Source: Hyphomicrobiales bacterium (GTDB lineage Bacteria > Pseudomonadota > Alphaproteobacteria > Parvibaculales > Parvibaculaceae). Taken from it: a stretch of DNA of 18,395 bases. The translations under genes and the position numbers were made by a program. This document shows positions 1 to 8,223 of the stretch, piece by piece (the first letter of the stretch is position 1; the number at the start of each line of letters is the position of its first letter). The stretch spans positions 1-18,395 of the forward strand of contig JAATFR010000281.1 of assembly GCA_015655095.1 (NCBI GenBank). Direction: 5' to 3'. The notes beneath the pieces are model-generated. The model saw only the letters and a program-made list of their open reading frames with translations. It was not told where the DNA came from and made no database searches.

Positions 1-2238
1 GAGAGTGCCCAGTGGCGCGCAGTACGTGCGCTTGTAGCGGGCCTTGAGGACAGGGACGTCGAAGTCGACACATCACCCAGCGGCGTGGATGGCGCACTCC
101 ATTTCTCGTCCGACAGCTCGTTTCAGGCGGTCGTGCTTGACTGGGATCTGGGCGAAAATGAAGGACATGAAGCCGCATCGGCGGCACTCGCGGAAATTCG
201 CAGGCGCAACGCCAAAGTGCCGGTTTTTCTGCTGGCGGACCGCACGATAGCCTCATCCATTCCGGTTGAAGCCATGCGACAGGCGGACGACTTCATCTGG
301 CTTCTTGAAGATACCACCGACTTCATCTGTGGTCGCATCATTGCCGCCTCGGAGCGCTATCGCCAGCAGGTCCTGCCGCCCATGTTCAGGGCTTTGGTCA
401 AATTCTCGGAAGTCTATGAATATTCATGGCACACGCCGGGCCATACGGGTGGGACCGCCTTCCTCAAATCGCCCGCCGGACGGGCCTTTTTCGAGTTTTT
501 CGGCGAAGAGCTTTTCCGCTCCGATCTCTCAATCTCCGTGGGCGAGCTAGGCTCCTTGCTCGACCATTCCGGCCCCATCGGCGCAGGTGAGAAATATGCC
601 GCCACCGTGTTCGGCGCGCACCGCACCTATTATGTCACCAATGGCAGTTCGACCTCGAACCGCGTGATCCTGATGGCGAGCGTCACCCGTGATCAGGTCG
701 CGCTCTGTGACCGAAACTGCCACAAGTCGGCGGAACATGCGATGACGCTTTCCGGCGCCATCCCGACCTATCTGATGCCGGTACGCAACCGCTATGGCAT
801 CATCGGGCCGATTCCACCGGAAAGCCTGACGAAGGAAGCCATCCGCAAATCCATCAAGTCGAACAAGCTGGTGCATGCGGATATTGATCCCACCCCCCAG
901 CATGCCATCATCACCAACTCCACCTATGACGGCCTGTGCTACAACGTCACCCGGGTGGAGGAACTTCTGGGCGGCAGCATTGACAGGATGCACTTCGACG
1001 AAGCCTGGTACGGCTACGCACGTTTCAATCCGCTTTATAGAAACCGCTACGCCATGCACGGCGACCCCAAGGATCATGGTCCCACGAAGCCGACCGTTTT
1101 CGCGACACAATCGACCCACAAGCTGCTTGCCGCTCTTTCCCAGGCCTCGATGATTCATGTTCGCGATGGACGCAACCCCATTGAACATGCACGCTTTAAT
1201 GAAGCCTTCATGATGCACGCCTCGACATCGCCCAACTATGCGATCATCGCGTCAAATGACGTGAGCGCGGCAATGATGGATGGACCGGGCGGCGAAGCCC
1301 TGACCACTGAATCCATTCAGGAAGCCATAGCTTTCCGTCAACTCACGTCCAGGCTTCATAGTGAATTTTCAGCAAAAGGCGACTGGTTCTTCAATTGCTG
1401 GCAGCCTGACAGCGTAAAAGTTTCCACCGGCAAAAGCCGCCGCAAGGTCCCATTCCATGAAGCGCCGCCGGAAGTTCTGGCAACCGATCCCGACTGCTGG
1501 GTACTTCATCCCGGCGAGACGTGGCATGGGTTTGAAAAGCTTGAAGACGATTACTGCATGCTCGATCCGATCAAGGTGTCGGTCGTAACGCCGGGCGTGG
1601 CCGTGAAGGGCGGGCTTGAAAAAACAGGCATCCCGGCGGCCATTCTCACCACCTATCTCGAACGTCAGGGCATCATTGTTGAAAAGACGACGGATTTTAC
1701 CATCCTCTTTCTTTTCTCCATTGGCATCACCAAGGGCAAGTGGGGCACGCTCGCCAACGCGATGCTCGACTTCAAGCGCGATTATGACGCCAACGCGCCT
1801 CTCGCTGTGGTGCTTCCCGATCTGGTCGCGCATTATCCCGAGCGCTACGGCGCACTGGGGCTGAAGGATATTTCGACAGAAATGTTCGAGGCGATGAAAA
1901 AATACCGCACCACCGAATATCTCTCCAAGGCCTTCTCGGTCCTGCCCGTGCCTGATCTGAGCCCGGTCGAGGCCTATGAGCGGCTGGTGAAGAATGATGT
2001 CGAGCGGGTTCCACTTTCGGCCATAGCGGGCCGGACCGTTGCGACCGGCGTGGTGCCCTATCCGCCGGGCATCCCCCTTCTGATGCCCGGAGAAAACGCC
2101 GGCCCCGACAATGGCCCGCTGATCGGCTACCTGCGCTCACTTGAAGCGTTCGACACGGGTTTCCCCGGCTTTGCCCACGACACGCATGGCGTCGAGGTTC
2201 TGGACGGCAAATACGAGATATTCTGCGTCAAGAAATAA
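1..2238 (+). CDS. Orn/Lys/Arg decarboxylase, PLP-dependent (5' end outside window)
   Basis: This is a large fold-type I basic amino acid decarboxylase of the AdiA/LdcI/SpeC family, which removes CO2 from arginine, lysine or ornithine to give a polyamine or diamine in the cytoplasm. The frame is open from base 1 with no stop, so the GTG at 85 is probably internal; 745 residues are visible, close to full family length. In window numbering, residues 1 to about 110 look like the receiver-like N-terminal wing domain (VVLDWDLGEN). The PLP domain follows, with HTPGHTGG near 144, the HFDEAW motif at 331-336 and the Schiff-base lysine in STHKLL at residue 374. The C-terminal OKR_DC domain ends with GYLRSLEAFDTGFPGF. 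The STHK to SQAS and RGKWGTL-like stretches resemble E. coli AdiA most, but specificity cannot be read from sequence. A single isolated gene, it could serve acid resistance or polyamine synthesis. Confidence 0.93.
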   Translation, partial: ESAQWRAVRALVAGLEDRDVEVDTSPSGVDGALHFSSDSSFQAVVLDWDLGENEGHEAASAALAEIRRRNAKVPVFLLADRTIASSIPVEAMRQADDFIWLLEDTTDFICGRIIAASERYRQQVLPPMFRALVKFSEVYEYSWHTPGHTGGTAFLKSPAGRAFFEFFGEELFRSDLSISVGELGSLLDHSGPIGAGEKYAATVFGAHRTYYVTNGSSTSNRVILMASVTRDQVALCDRNCHKSAEHAMTLSGAIPTYLMPVRNRYGIIGPIPPESLTKEAIRKSIKSNKLVHADIDPTPQHAIITNSTYDGLCYNVTRVEELLGGSIDRMHFDEAWYGYARFNPLYRNRYAMHGDPKDHGPTKPTVFATQSTHKLLAALSQASMIHVRDGRNPIEHARFNEAFMMHASTSPNYAIIASNDVSAAMMDGPGGEALTTESIQEAIAFRQLTSRLHSEFSAKGDWFFNCWQPDSVKVSTGKSRRKVPFHEAPPEVLATDPDCWVLHPGETWHGFEKLEDDYCMLDPIKVSVVTPGVAVKGGLEKTGIPAAILTTYLERQGIIVEKTTDFTILFLFSIGITKGKWGTLANAMLDFKRDYDANAPLAVVLPDLVAHYPERYGALGLKDISTEMFEAMKKYRTTEYLSKAFSVLPVPDLSPVEAYERLVKNDVERVPLSAIAGRTVATGVVPYPPGIPLLMPGENAGPDNGPLIGYLRSLEAFDTGFPGFAHDTHGVEVLDGKYEIFCVKK

Positions 2239-2260
2239 TATTCCGGCACATGACCGCACG

Positions 2261-2296
2261 ACATGCCCCGCCTCGATTTTCGGGGGTGGGGCATGT
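2261..2296. terminator. Hairpin between convergent genes
   Basis: A 12-bp stem (ACATGCCCCGCC paired with GGTGGGGCATGT, one G-T pair) encloses a short T-containing loop, 22 nt after the decarboxylase stop and 54 nt before the end of the convergent MscS gene. Position and stability suggest a shared transcription terminator, but neither strand has a clear U-tract after the stem, so intrinsic termination is uncertain. Confidence 0.45.
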
Positions 2297-2350
2297 CTGT
2301 AATGTGCGGCCAGACAGAGGCATGCGCACCAAAGCCTTGCTTCTATATTG

Positions 2351-4315
2351 TCACGCCTTTGGCAGGGGCTCAGCCATCTTGTCCTTCAGTTCATCAGAAT
2401 CATCCCTCGATCCCCCTGTCACCGCGATAACGCGGACCTCGCGCTGGGGACTTGGAATATTGACCTTATGGAGCCTGAAAATATCGTCAATCGCATAGTG
2501 AAGATTACTTTTCGTGCTCAGAATATAATCCGTATCCCGCACAAAGCAGCGCAGTTCAAAGTCGAGTGAGTAATCCCCGAAACTGACGAAGAAAGCCTTG
2601 GGTTCCGGATATTTCAGAATCTCCTCCTGAGCCTTGGCGCAATCGACCAGCAGGGAGGAGACAAGGCGCGTGTCAGTGCCGTAATCCACGCCGACCTTGA
2701 TGATCAGCCGCGCGATCCGGTTCTTGTGGGTCCAGTTCGTCACCGACGAGGCGATGATCTCGGAGTTGGGCACAATGACGGAGGCCCTGTCGAACGTTTC
2801 GATTTCGGTTGCGCGCACCGAGATATGCCGCACCGTGCCCTCATTGCCGCCCACGACGATCCAGTCGCCAACACGGATTGGACGCTCGATCAGGATCAGC
2901 AAGCCTGCCACGAAATTCTCGACCACGGTCTTGAGGCCAAAACCGATACCGACGGAAAGAGCACCTGCGACGATGGCAAGGTTGGCAAAGCCCACACCTA
3001 GAATCGAGATAGCCGCAAGTAAGGAAAGGGTAACCCCGATATAGGTGGTGGCCGAGGTGATGGAATTGCGGATGCTCGGATCGAGCGTCGTTGTCGGCAG
3101 AATACGGCTGCCCAACCAGCGCTGTATCCAGCCGGTCAGCGTATAACCCACAATGAAAGTGACGATGGCCAGAAAAATGCCCGTCAGGGAAATCGTCACG
3201 CCGCCAATGGTGAGCCCGGCGGCAATATTGTTGCCCCAGATGCCGAGTGTGCTCGTGGGCACACCCATCAGCAGCAGCAGAATTGGGGCCACAAGGACAA
3301 TCGTCGCCAGATCGATGGCAAGCGTCACGAACAGCGATATGACGCCCGTAGAAGCAGGGTCAGCCGCCGCAGGGTTGCTGACGGGCGTGGCCGGACGCTT
3401 GCGGGTGGCGCGTTTTGCCAGCAGAACATTGGCCCCCTCCTGGGCCGCCATTCTGAACAACAGCGCAATACCGATGACCATGGCCGAGACGATGATGCGC
3501 AACTGGATGAACTCGGACAGCCGGCCATAGCCGCACATGGCAATGGCGGGCGTCACGAGAATAAACGTGATCAGTGCGAGGCGGCTGAAATGGACAACAG
3601 CATGCTGGTCCTCCTCATTGCCCTCTTTTGCCTTTACCGGGCCACTTCCCTCTGCCGTGCCGGGGTCAGCATCTTCCCAGTATCGATCCGGCAACATCAG
3701 CGCCAGCAGGCCGCTCACGGCAAGACTTTGCAGCAGAAGAAAGACGGAACGCAGTGGGCCGGTGACGAGATCATAGGTACGCAGAATGATCTGGAAATTG
3801 GCGGTAACGACCAGAGTGACGCTCAGAATGGCTATTCGCAGCGGAAGCGCTCTCGCCCCGGAAGGGGTGACCGGGACGATACGCCATGCCGGGGCGCCCG
3901 GAGAAAAAGCGGCATAGGTAAGACCGATAACCGCAAACAGGGGCATGATGATGGAAGCCAGTGTCCAGACCATATTCTCGGCCTGGGTGGAAAGAATGCC
4001 TTGCACATGAAGGAAGGCAACGCCGACAAATATCAGGAGCGCAGGAACCAGCGCATTCGAAATCCCTTCGGCGAGTGCCGCCATGATCCGGCGGCTTGAC
4101 CCTGGTGAAGACTCCAGTGGATCCCGGGCGAAATGCCTGCGAATGAGACGACGCGCCTGCCATCCGCCTGCGATGCCGACGAGAAGAATGGCAATCGCCG
4201 TCAGGCTGATGCGATGCCACCTTGGCGCATCCATCTGCAATTCGTCGAGCTTGTCGCCGGCTTCTCCCGAAGCGCATCGGTAACCTTGCCGAAATCGGCT
4301 ATGGCGTCCTGCCAC
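2351..4315 (-). CDS. MscS-family mechanosensitive channel, C-terminal part of a frameshifted gene
   Basis: This segment holds the membrane and channel portion of a large MscS-type mechanosensitive channel, which releases solutes on hypo-osmotic shock through the inner membrane. Many hydrophobic segments precede a canonical MscS pore and beta domain: SVGIGFGLKTVVENFVAGLL, then LIERPIRVGDWIVV, then VPNSEIIASSVTNW, followed by the alpha/beta C-terminal domain. The 654-residue frame begins at a GTG (4315) that lies inside the 3' end of the upstream reading frame (4201-4812). The first about 18 residues of this frame (before AGDKLDELQMDAPRW) look like out-of-frame sequence. The two frames together would make the usual DUF3772 plus MscS protein of about 820 residues, so this is most likely the larger half of one broken gene rather than an independent gene. 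If translation does start inside, the protein would lack its signal peptide and periplasmic domain. Confidence 0.85.
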   Translation of the reverse strand: MAGRHSRFRQGYRCASGEAGDKLDELQMDAPRWHRISLTAIAILLVGIAGGWQARRLIRRHFARDPLESSPGSSRRIMAALAEGISNALVPALLIFVGVAFLHVQGILSTQAENMVWTLASIIMPLFAVIGLTYAAFSPGAPAWRIVPVTPSGARALPLRIAILSVTLVVTANFQIILRTYDLVTGPLRSVFLLLQSLAVSGLLALMLPDRYWEDADPGTAEGSGPVKAKEGNEEDQHAVVHFSRLALITFILVTPAIAMCGYGRLSEFIQLRIIVSAMVIGIALLFRMAAQEGANVLLAKRATRKRPATPVSNPAAADPASTGVISLFVTLAIDLATIVLVAPILLLLMGVPTSTLGIWGNNIAAGLTIGGVTISLTGIFLAIVTFIVGYTLTGWIQRWLGSRILPTTTLDPSIRNSITSATTYIGVTLSLLAAISILGVGFANLAIVAGALSVGIGFGLKTVVENFVAGLLILIERPIRVGDWIVVGGNEGTVRHISVRATEIETFDRASVIVPNSEIIASSVTNWTHKNRIARLIIKVGVDYGTDTRLVSSLLVDCAKAQEEILKYPEPKAFFVSFGDYSLDFELRCFVRDTDYILSTKSNLHYAIDDIFRLHKVNIPSPQREVRVIAVTGGSRDDSDELKDKMAEPLPKA

Positions 4316-4812
4316 ACCTCCAACGTGACCGGCGGAGTAAAGCGGGCAAAAATCAGGGTCTGGAGCCGCATTCGCTCGGTTCTGGCCAAACCCTCAAGAA
4401 GGTCTCCGCCTTTGAGGATGGCAAGCGAACACTGCTTGATATGAGTCTCATGGGTATCGATCTTGGCGGCAAGGCTCGCCCGCAACGTGGCAATTTTACC
4501 GGATTCCTTGGGATCATCAGGCTTCGGTCCCGGACCAAGCTGGGCAAGCTGTGCCTTCAGCGGGTCAAGGAGCGCCTGTTCACTGGCCTGAAGCGCCTTT
4601 GCTTCGTCGATGAGGGACTGCACATCGGACTTGTAGTCGACCGTACTGTCCCCATCCCCGTTTTTGTCGATGTAACTCTGGGCCGCATTCCCGATCTTGC
4701 GCCAGCGGGCGAAAATGGAATCGAAATCCTCCGCCGCCCGGGATACGGGAACAAGAGCCAAAGTGGTGATCACCACAAGCAGGAAGGCGCCCAGAAGTCG
4801 CGACAGTCTCAT
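4201..4812 (-). CDS. DUF3772 periplasmic N-terminal part of the MscS channel (frameshifted)
   Basis: The frame starts with a clear signal peptide (hydrophobic LLGAFLLVVITTLALVPV, cleavage likely after VSRAA) followed by an acidic, helical periplasmic region (AEDFDSIFARWRKIGNAAQS onward) typical of the DUF3772 segment found at the front of some large MscS homologues. About 180 residues in, after DALREK, the frame runs into an out-of-frame tail (PATSSTNCRW to a TGA). One base added back at about 4261 restores REKAGDKLDELQMD and joins the downstream channel frame. The gene lies 76 nt behind the DMT permease on the same strand and could be cotranscribed with it. The start at 4812 is chosen because it gives the complete signal peptide; the ribosome site is weak (GGAG about 13 nt upstream). 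Confidence 0.75.
   Translation of the reverse strand: MRLSRLLGAFLLVVITTLALVPVSRAAEDFDSIFARWRKIGNAAQSYIDKNGDGDSTVDYKSDVQSLIDEAKALQASEQALLDPLKAQLAQLGPGPKPDDPKESGKIATLRASLAAKIDTHETHIKQCSLAILKGGDLLEGLARTERMRLQTLIFARFTPPVTLEVWQDAIADFGKVTDALREKPATSSTNCRWMRQGGIASA
4255..4265 (-). other. Likely one-base frameshift site in the DUF3772-MscS gene
   Basis: On the minus strand the sequence reads CGGGAGAAGCCGGCGACAAG. The upstream frame reads R-E-K then P-A-T-S, while the next frame over reads A-G-D-K-L-D-E-L and continues unbroken into the channel. Adding a single G after AAG joins the two without loss. No slippery heptamer of the X-XXY-YYZ type is visible, so programmed frameshifting is unlikely. The exact position could be anywhere in the 4201-4315 overlap. 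Confidence 0.65.
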
Positions 4813-4888
4813 ATTCGATCCGTGCTCCGTCTACGGCCTCAGGAACAATTGATGGACCGCCGCCGCAGCTTATCCCGGCTGACGCCGT

Positions 4889-5866
4889 TCAGGAATGGGC
4901 CTGAGAAGCTGCCGCCCTGGCAAGCCGGTTGGAGGCTCGCTGCTCGCTCCACGTTATGTAAAGCGTCGAGCCGACCACGATCAGGGCCCCGGCGATGGTG
5001 GTCCAGGCCGGAATGTCGCCAAAGAGAACAAATCCCGCAATCACGGCAAAGACGAGCCGGGTATAGTCGATCGGCGCCATGGCGGCGGCATCCCCCACGG
5101 CCATGCCCTTGATATAGCAGGCCTGGGTTATCACACCGAATGCGCCCATTATGGCGAGTAAAACGAGATCAAGCAGGCCCGGCCAGCGCCAGACGAAAAT
5201 CGCGGGTGGAATCGAGAAGGCAAGGCCTAGAAGCGCCGCATAGACGAGGAGAACAAGGGGAGCATGGTCGCGGACCATGACCTTCATGCCCGTTATCGTC
5301 AGCGCGAACAGCAGGGCCGAGGCCAGTGCCGCGCCCTGCCCCCACAACAGCGCCATGCCAGAGGCGTTGCTGGTGCCGCCGCCGCCCATGCCGCTGACCA
5401 GCAGCAGTACCCCGGCAAATCCCGCCAACGCGGCGATCACCCTCGGGAACCCTATCTTTTCCCGTAATACAAAAGCGGCCAACGGCACCAGCCAGAGCGA
5501 ACGGGTAAAGGACAGCGCGTTCGCATCGGCCAGCGGCAGGGCCTGATAGGCGTAGAAGCTGAGGATGGTGGCGAGCGTTCCCGCCGCCGAGCGAAACAGC
5601 AGAATGCCCGGCCGCGTGGTGTAAAAGGCGCGGCGCCAGTCCCTCGCCATCAGGGGTAGCAGCACGATTACCCCGGCCGCCTGCCGGTAAAAGGTCTGGA
5701 GGCTCGCGGGATAGTCGTTGCCGAGAAATTTGACGAGGGTGGTCATGACCGTGAAGGTCAGGGCCGCCAGAAGCATCCAGCATGCCCCCTGAAGGTTCGG
5801 CGACAGGGTGTCGAACTGGTTTGCCCAGGCCCTCCTGAAACGCGCAACACCTCTTTTAACACGCAT
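4889..5866 (-). CDS. DMT-superfamily (EamA) permease
   Basis: A 325-residue inner-membrane transporter of the drug/metabolite superfamily, built of two EamA repeats of about five helices each. The first repeat begins LQGACWMLLAALTFTVMTTL and includes SLQTFYRQAAG and the conserved ALPLADANALSFTRSLWLVP block; the second runs from about ALLWGQGAALASALLFALTI to IAGALIVVGSTLYITW. The substrate is unknown; these proteins export amino acids, nucleosides or S-adenosylmethionine in different members. The open frame extends 72 codons further upstream to 6082, but that extension overlaps the start of the divergent acyl-CoA synthetase and lacks family character. The ATG at 5866, directly before MRVKRGVARF and with AGGAG 13 nt upstream, is therefore preferred. 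It is divergent from the synthetase across 173 nt and sits upstream of the MscS gene. Confidence 0.85.
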   Translation of the reverse strand: MRVKRGVARFRRAWANQFDTLSPNLQGACWMLLAALTFTVMTTLVKFLGNDYPASLQTFYRQAAGVIVLLPLMARDWRRAFYTTRPGILLFRSAAGTLATILSFYAYQALPLADANALSFTRSLWLVPLAAFVLREKIGFPRVIAALAGFAGVLLLVSGMGGGGTSNASGMALLWGQGAALASALLFALTITGMKVMVRDHAPLVLLVYAALLGLAFSIPPAIFVWRWPGLLDLVLLAIMGAFGVITQACYIKGMAVGDAAAMAPIDYTRLVFAVIAGFVLFGDIPAWTTIAGALIVVGSTLYITWSEQRASNRLARAAASQAHS

Positions 5867-6026
5867 GACAAATTTCTCGCTCCTGCCGCAGGCGGTAATA
5901 ACCATGATTAACGCAGCGTTACAATGAGCCGCCGGAAAAGCGCGGCCGTCCGCTGCCGATAGCCGATTGACGCCAGCGTGCCGGTCGCGGCTAATAACGG
6001 CAAAAAACATAAAAACACATGAAAGC

Positions 6027-6032
6027 AGGGAG
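6027..6032 (+). promoter_or_regulatory. Ribosome binding site that sets the synthetase start
   Basis: AGGGAG lies 7 nt before the ATG at 6040. An in-frame ATG at 6019 is upstream of this site and has no such sequence of its own, so 6040 is the better start. Confidence 0.65.
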
Positions 6033-6039
6033 AAATCAG

Positions 6040-7617
6040 ATGGTTGACCACGCGCGGATGAAGACGCTCGGTGACGTCTCACGATATCAGGCAGAGGTCC
6101 AGCCCGATGCCATCGCCTTCACCTTCGAGGGCCGGACGGTCAGCTATGCCGATTTTAATCGCCATACGGATCTGGTCGCCTCGGGCCTGATCGCGGCAGG
6201 CCTGAAACCCGGCGCGCGAATCGCCTATCTGGGCAAGAACAGCGACAGCTATTTCGAGCTTTTCATGGGCGCGCCCAAGGCGGGCGTGGTGATGGTGCCG
6301 GTGAACTGGCGTCTGGCTGGACCCGAGGTCGCCTTCATCGTGGATGACGCCGCCGCCGCCATCCTGTTCGTCGGCCCTGAATTCTATGATCTGGCGGCAA
6401 GCCTGCGGGACAAACTTCCGAAGGTTCACACCATCGTCGCCATGGAGGGCGGCGTCCCCGGCTGGCCCGCCTATGAGGAATGGCGCGATAGCCAGACCAT
6501 CACCGCCCCGCCCCCCGTCTCGCGCGATGACGTGGCGCTCCAGCTCTATACCTCCGGCACCACCGGCCTGCCCAAGGGGGCGATGCTGGCCCACCGCAAC
6601 CTCCTCGACATGCGCGCCAGCAACGCCGCCGCCAAGCTGCCCTGGGACCAGTGGAACGGTGATGACGTGTCCCTCGTCGCCATGCCCATCTCGCATATCG
6701 GCGGCACGGGCTGGGGCCTGATGGGGCTCTATAACGGCGCGAAGAACGTTGTTGCCCGCGAGTTCAACCCAAATACCGTGCTGGATTTCATTGAGCGCGA
6801 CAGGGTAAGCAAGCTCTTCATGGTGCCCGCCGCCATGCAGATCGTATTGCGCGATCCCCGCTCGCGTCATGTGGATTACAGCCGCCTCAAATACATCCTC
6901 TACGGCGCGTCCCCCATTCCTCTGGAATTGCTGCGCGAGGGCATGGAAGTCTTCAAGTGCGGCTTCGTGCAGAATTATGGCATGACCGAAACCTGCGGCA
7001 CGGTCGTCGCTCTGCCACCGGAGGATCATGTGCCCGAAGGCTCGCCCCGGATGCGCTCGGCGGGCAAGCCCCTGCCGGGGGTGCGCATCAAGATCATCGG
7101 CGAGGACGGCTCGTCCCTGCCGCCTCACCAGGTCGGTGAAATCGCCATTCACTCGTCCGCCAACATGGCCGGTTACTGGAACCTGCCTGACGCGACAGCG
7201 AAAACCATCGACGCGGAAGGCTGGCTCAGGACCGGGGATGCGGGCTATCTGGACGAGGACGGCTATGTCTATGTCCATGACCGGGTGAAGGACATGATCA
7301 TTTCCGGCGGCGAGAATGTTTATCCCGCGGAAGTCGAAAACGCTGTGTTCGGCCATCCTGACGTTGCCGATGTCGCCGTCATCGGCGTACCCGATGAGCG
7401 TTGGGGCGAGGCGGTCAAGGCCATCGTGGTGCTGAAACCCGGATCAGCGGCGAATGTGGGCGACATCATCGCCTGGACCCGCGAGCGGATCGCCGCCTAC
7501 AAAACCCCGAAATCGGTTGATTTCATCGAGGCCCTGCCCCGCAATGCCTCGGGCAAGATCCTGCGCCGCGAACTACGTGATCCCTATTGGGCGGGCAAGG
7601 ACCGGCGGGTCAATTGA
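6040..7617 (+). CDS. Acyl-CoA synthetase (AMP-forming, class I adenylating enzyme)
   Basis: A 525-residue ANL-superfamily ligase that activates a carboxylic acid with ATP to an acyl-adenylate and transfers it to CoA in the cytoplasm. All core motifs are present: the P-loop YTSGTTGLPKG at 170-180, YGMTETCG at 313-320, the TGD motif in GWLRTGDAGY, the hinge DRVKDMIISGGEN at 414-426, and the A10 catalytic lysine K506 in PRNASGKILRREL. Length and motif spacing fit the medium/long-chain FadD-like group (FadD3/FadD13 type), but the acyl substrate cannot be predicted. It is followed 57 nt later by methylmalonyl-CoA epimerase on the same strand with no terminator between them, which suggests a shared transcript and a role in breaking down acids that yield propionyl-CoA. 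This pathway link is inferred from position only. Confidence 0.92.
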   Translation: MVDHARMKTLGDVSRYQAEVQPDAIAFTFEGRTVSYADFNRHTDLVASGLIAAGLKPGARIAYLGKNSDSYFELFMGAPKAGVVMVPVNWRLAGPEVAFIVDDAAAAILFVGPEFYDLAASLRDKLPKVHTIVAMEGGVPGWPAYEEWRDSQTITAPPPVSRDDVALQLYTSGTTGLPKGAMLAHRNLLDMRASNAAAKLPWDQWNGDDVSLVAMPISHIGGTGWGLMGLYNGAKNVVAREFNPNTVLDFIERDRVSKLFMVPAAMQIVLRDPRSRHVDYSRLKYILYGASPIPLELLREGMEVFKCGFVQNYGMTETCGTVVALPPEDHVPEGSPRMRSAGKPLPGVRIKIIGEDGSSLPPHQVGEIAIHSSANMAGYWNLPDATAKTIDAEGWLRTGDAGYLDEDGYVYVHDRVKDMIISGGENVYPAEVENAVFGHPDVADVAVIGVPDERWGEAVKAIVVLKPGSAANVGDIIAWTRERIAAYKTPKSVDFIEALPRNASGKILRRELRDPYWAGKDRRVN

Positions 7618-7674
7618 GGGGGGACCGCCGCTCTGCTAAGCAATACCAAACCACCTGTAACCGGGAAGTCTGAA

Positions 7675-8094
7675 ATGATCGGCAGATTGAACCATATCGG
7701 GGTCGCCACCCCGTCCATCGACGAATCGGTGAAAATGTACCGGGATATTCTCGGCGCGACCAAATTCACGGAAAAATGGTCCATGCCCGAACAGGGCGTC
7801 TGGGTCTGCTTCGTCGACCTGCCCAACACCCAGATCGAGCTGATCGAGCCTTATGGCGAGGATTCCCCGATCCACGGGTTTCTGGCCAAGAACCCCAAGG
7901 GCGGCCAGCATCATGTCTGCTACGAGGTCGATGACATCATCGCCGCCCGCGACGACATGCGCGCCAAGGGCTGCACGATTCTGGGCACCGGCGAACCCCG
8001 CATCGGCGCCCATGGCGTTCCGGTCATTTTCGTCCACCCCAAGGACATGGGTGGCATCCTCGTTGAACTGATGCAGAAGCCGGAAGGTCACTAA
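7675..8094 (+). CDS. mce: Methylmalonyl-CoA epimerase (VOC family)
   Basis: A 139-residue protein that interconverts the (S) and (R) forms of methylmalonyl-CoA, linking propionyl-CoA carboxylase to methylmalonyl-CoA mutase. Two beta-alpha-beta-beta-beta (glyoxalase/VOC) modules are visible: LNHIGVATPSIDESV at the start and GGQHHVCYEVDD in the middle. Putative metal ligands are H7, one of H79/H80, and E131 in GGILVELMQ; HPKDMGG before the last strand is characteristic of this enzyme rather than of glyoxalase I. Length is normal for the family. GGGAAG about 7 nt before the ATG is a fair ribosome site. It is the last gene before a strong terminator, in an apparent operon with the acyl-CoA synthetase. 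No carboxylase or mutase genes are in this window. Confidence 0.9.
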   Translation: MIGRLNHIGVATPSIDESVKMYRDILGATKFTEKWSMPEQGVWVCFVDLPNTQIELIEPYGEDSPIHGFLAKNPKGGQHHVCYEVDDIIAARDDMRAKGCTILGTGEPRIGAHGVPVIFVHPKDMGGILVELMQKPEGH

Positions 8095-8104
8095 ACATCC
8101 CAAA

Positions 8105-8134
8105 GGCGGAATCCTTCGGGGATTCCGCCCTTTT
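8105..8134 (+). terminator. Rho-independent terminator after mce
   Basis: A perfect 10-bp stem (GGCGGAATCC with GGATTCCGCC) with a TTCGG loop of the stable UUCG type is followed by TTTT. It starts 10 nt after the epimerase stop and separates the acyl-CoA unit from the glycan genes. Confidence 0.85.
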
Positions 8135-8223
8135 CCCGTCTGGTCAGATCAGGCTGAAGGCTTTATCAGTTCTCCAGTTTCCGGCGTTCCCCTCAAGGGC
8201 ACCCATCCGGCAGGAGAGCGAGA

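Noticed and set aside
4201..4315. Programmed -1 ribosomal frameshift between the DUF3772 and MscS frames
   Set aside because: No slippery heptamer or downstream pseudoknot is evident; a single-base loss explains the junction better.
5867..6082. 72-codon extension of the DMT permease
   Set aside because: It overlaps the start of the divergent synthetase, crosses the expected promoter region and has no similarity to the family.
6079..7356. 425-residue minus-strand frame opposite the acyl-CoA synthetase
   Set aside because: His/Arg/Gly/Asp-rich shadow composition, no recognisable domain, and the plus strand is certain.
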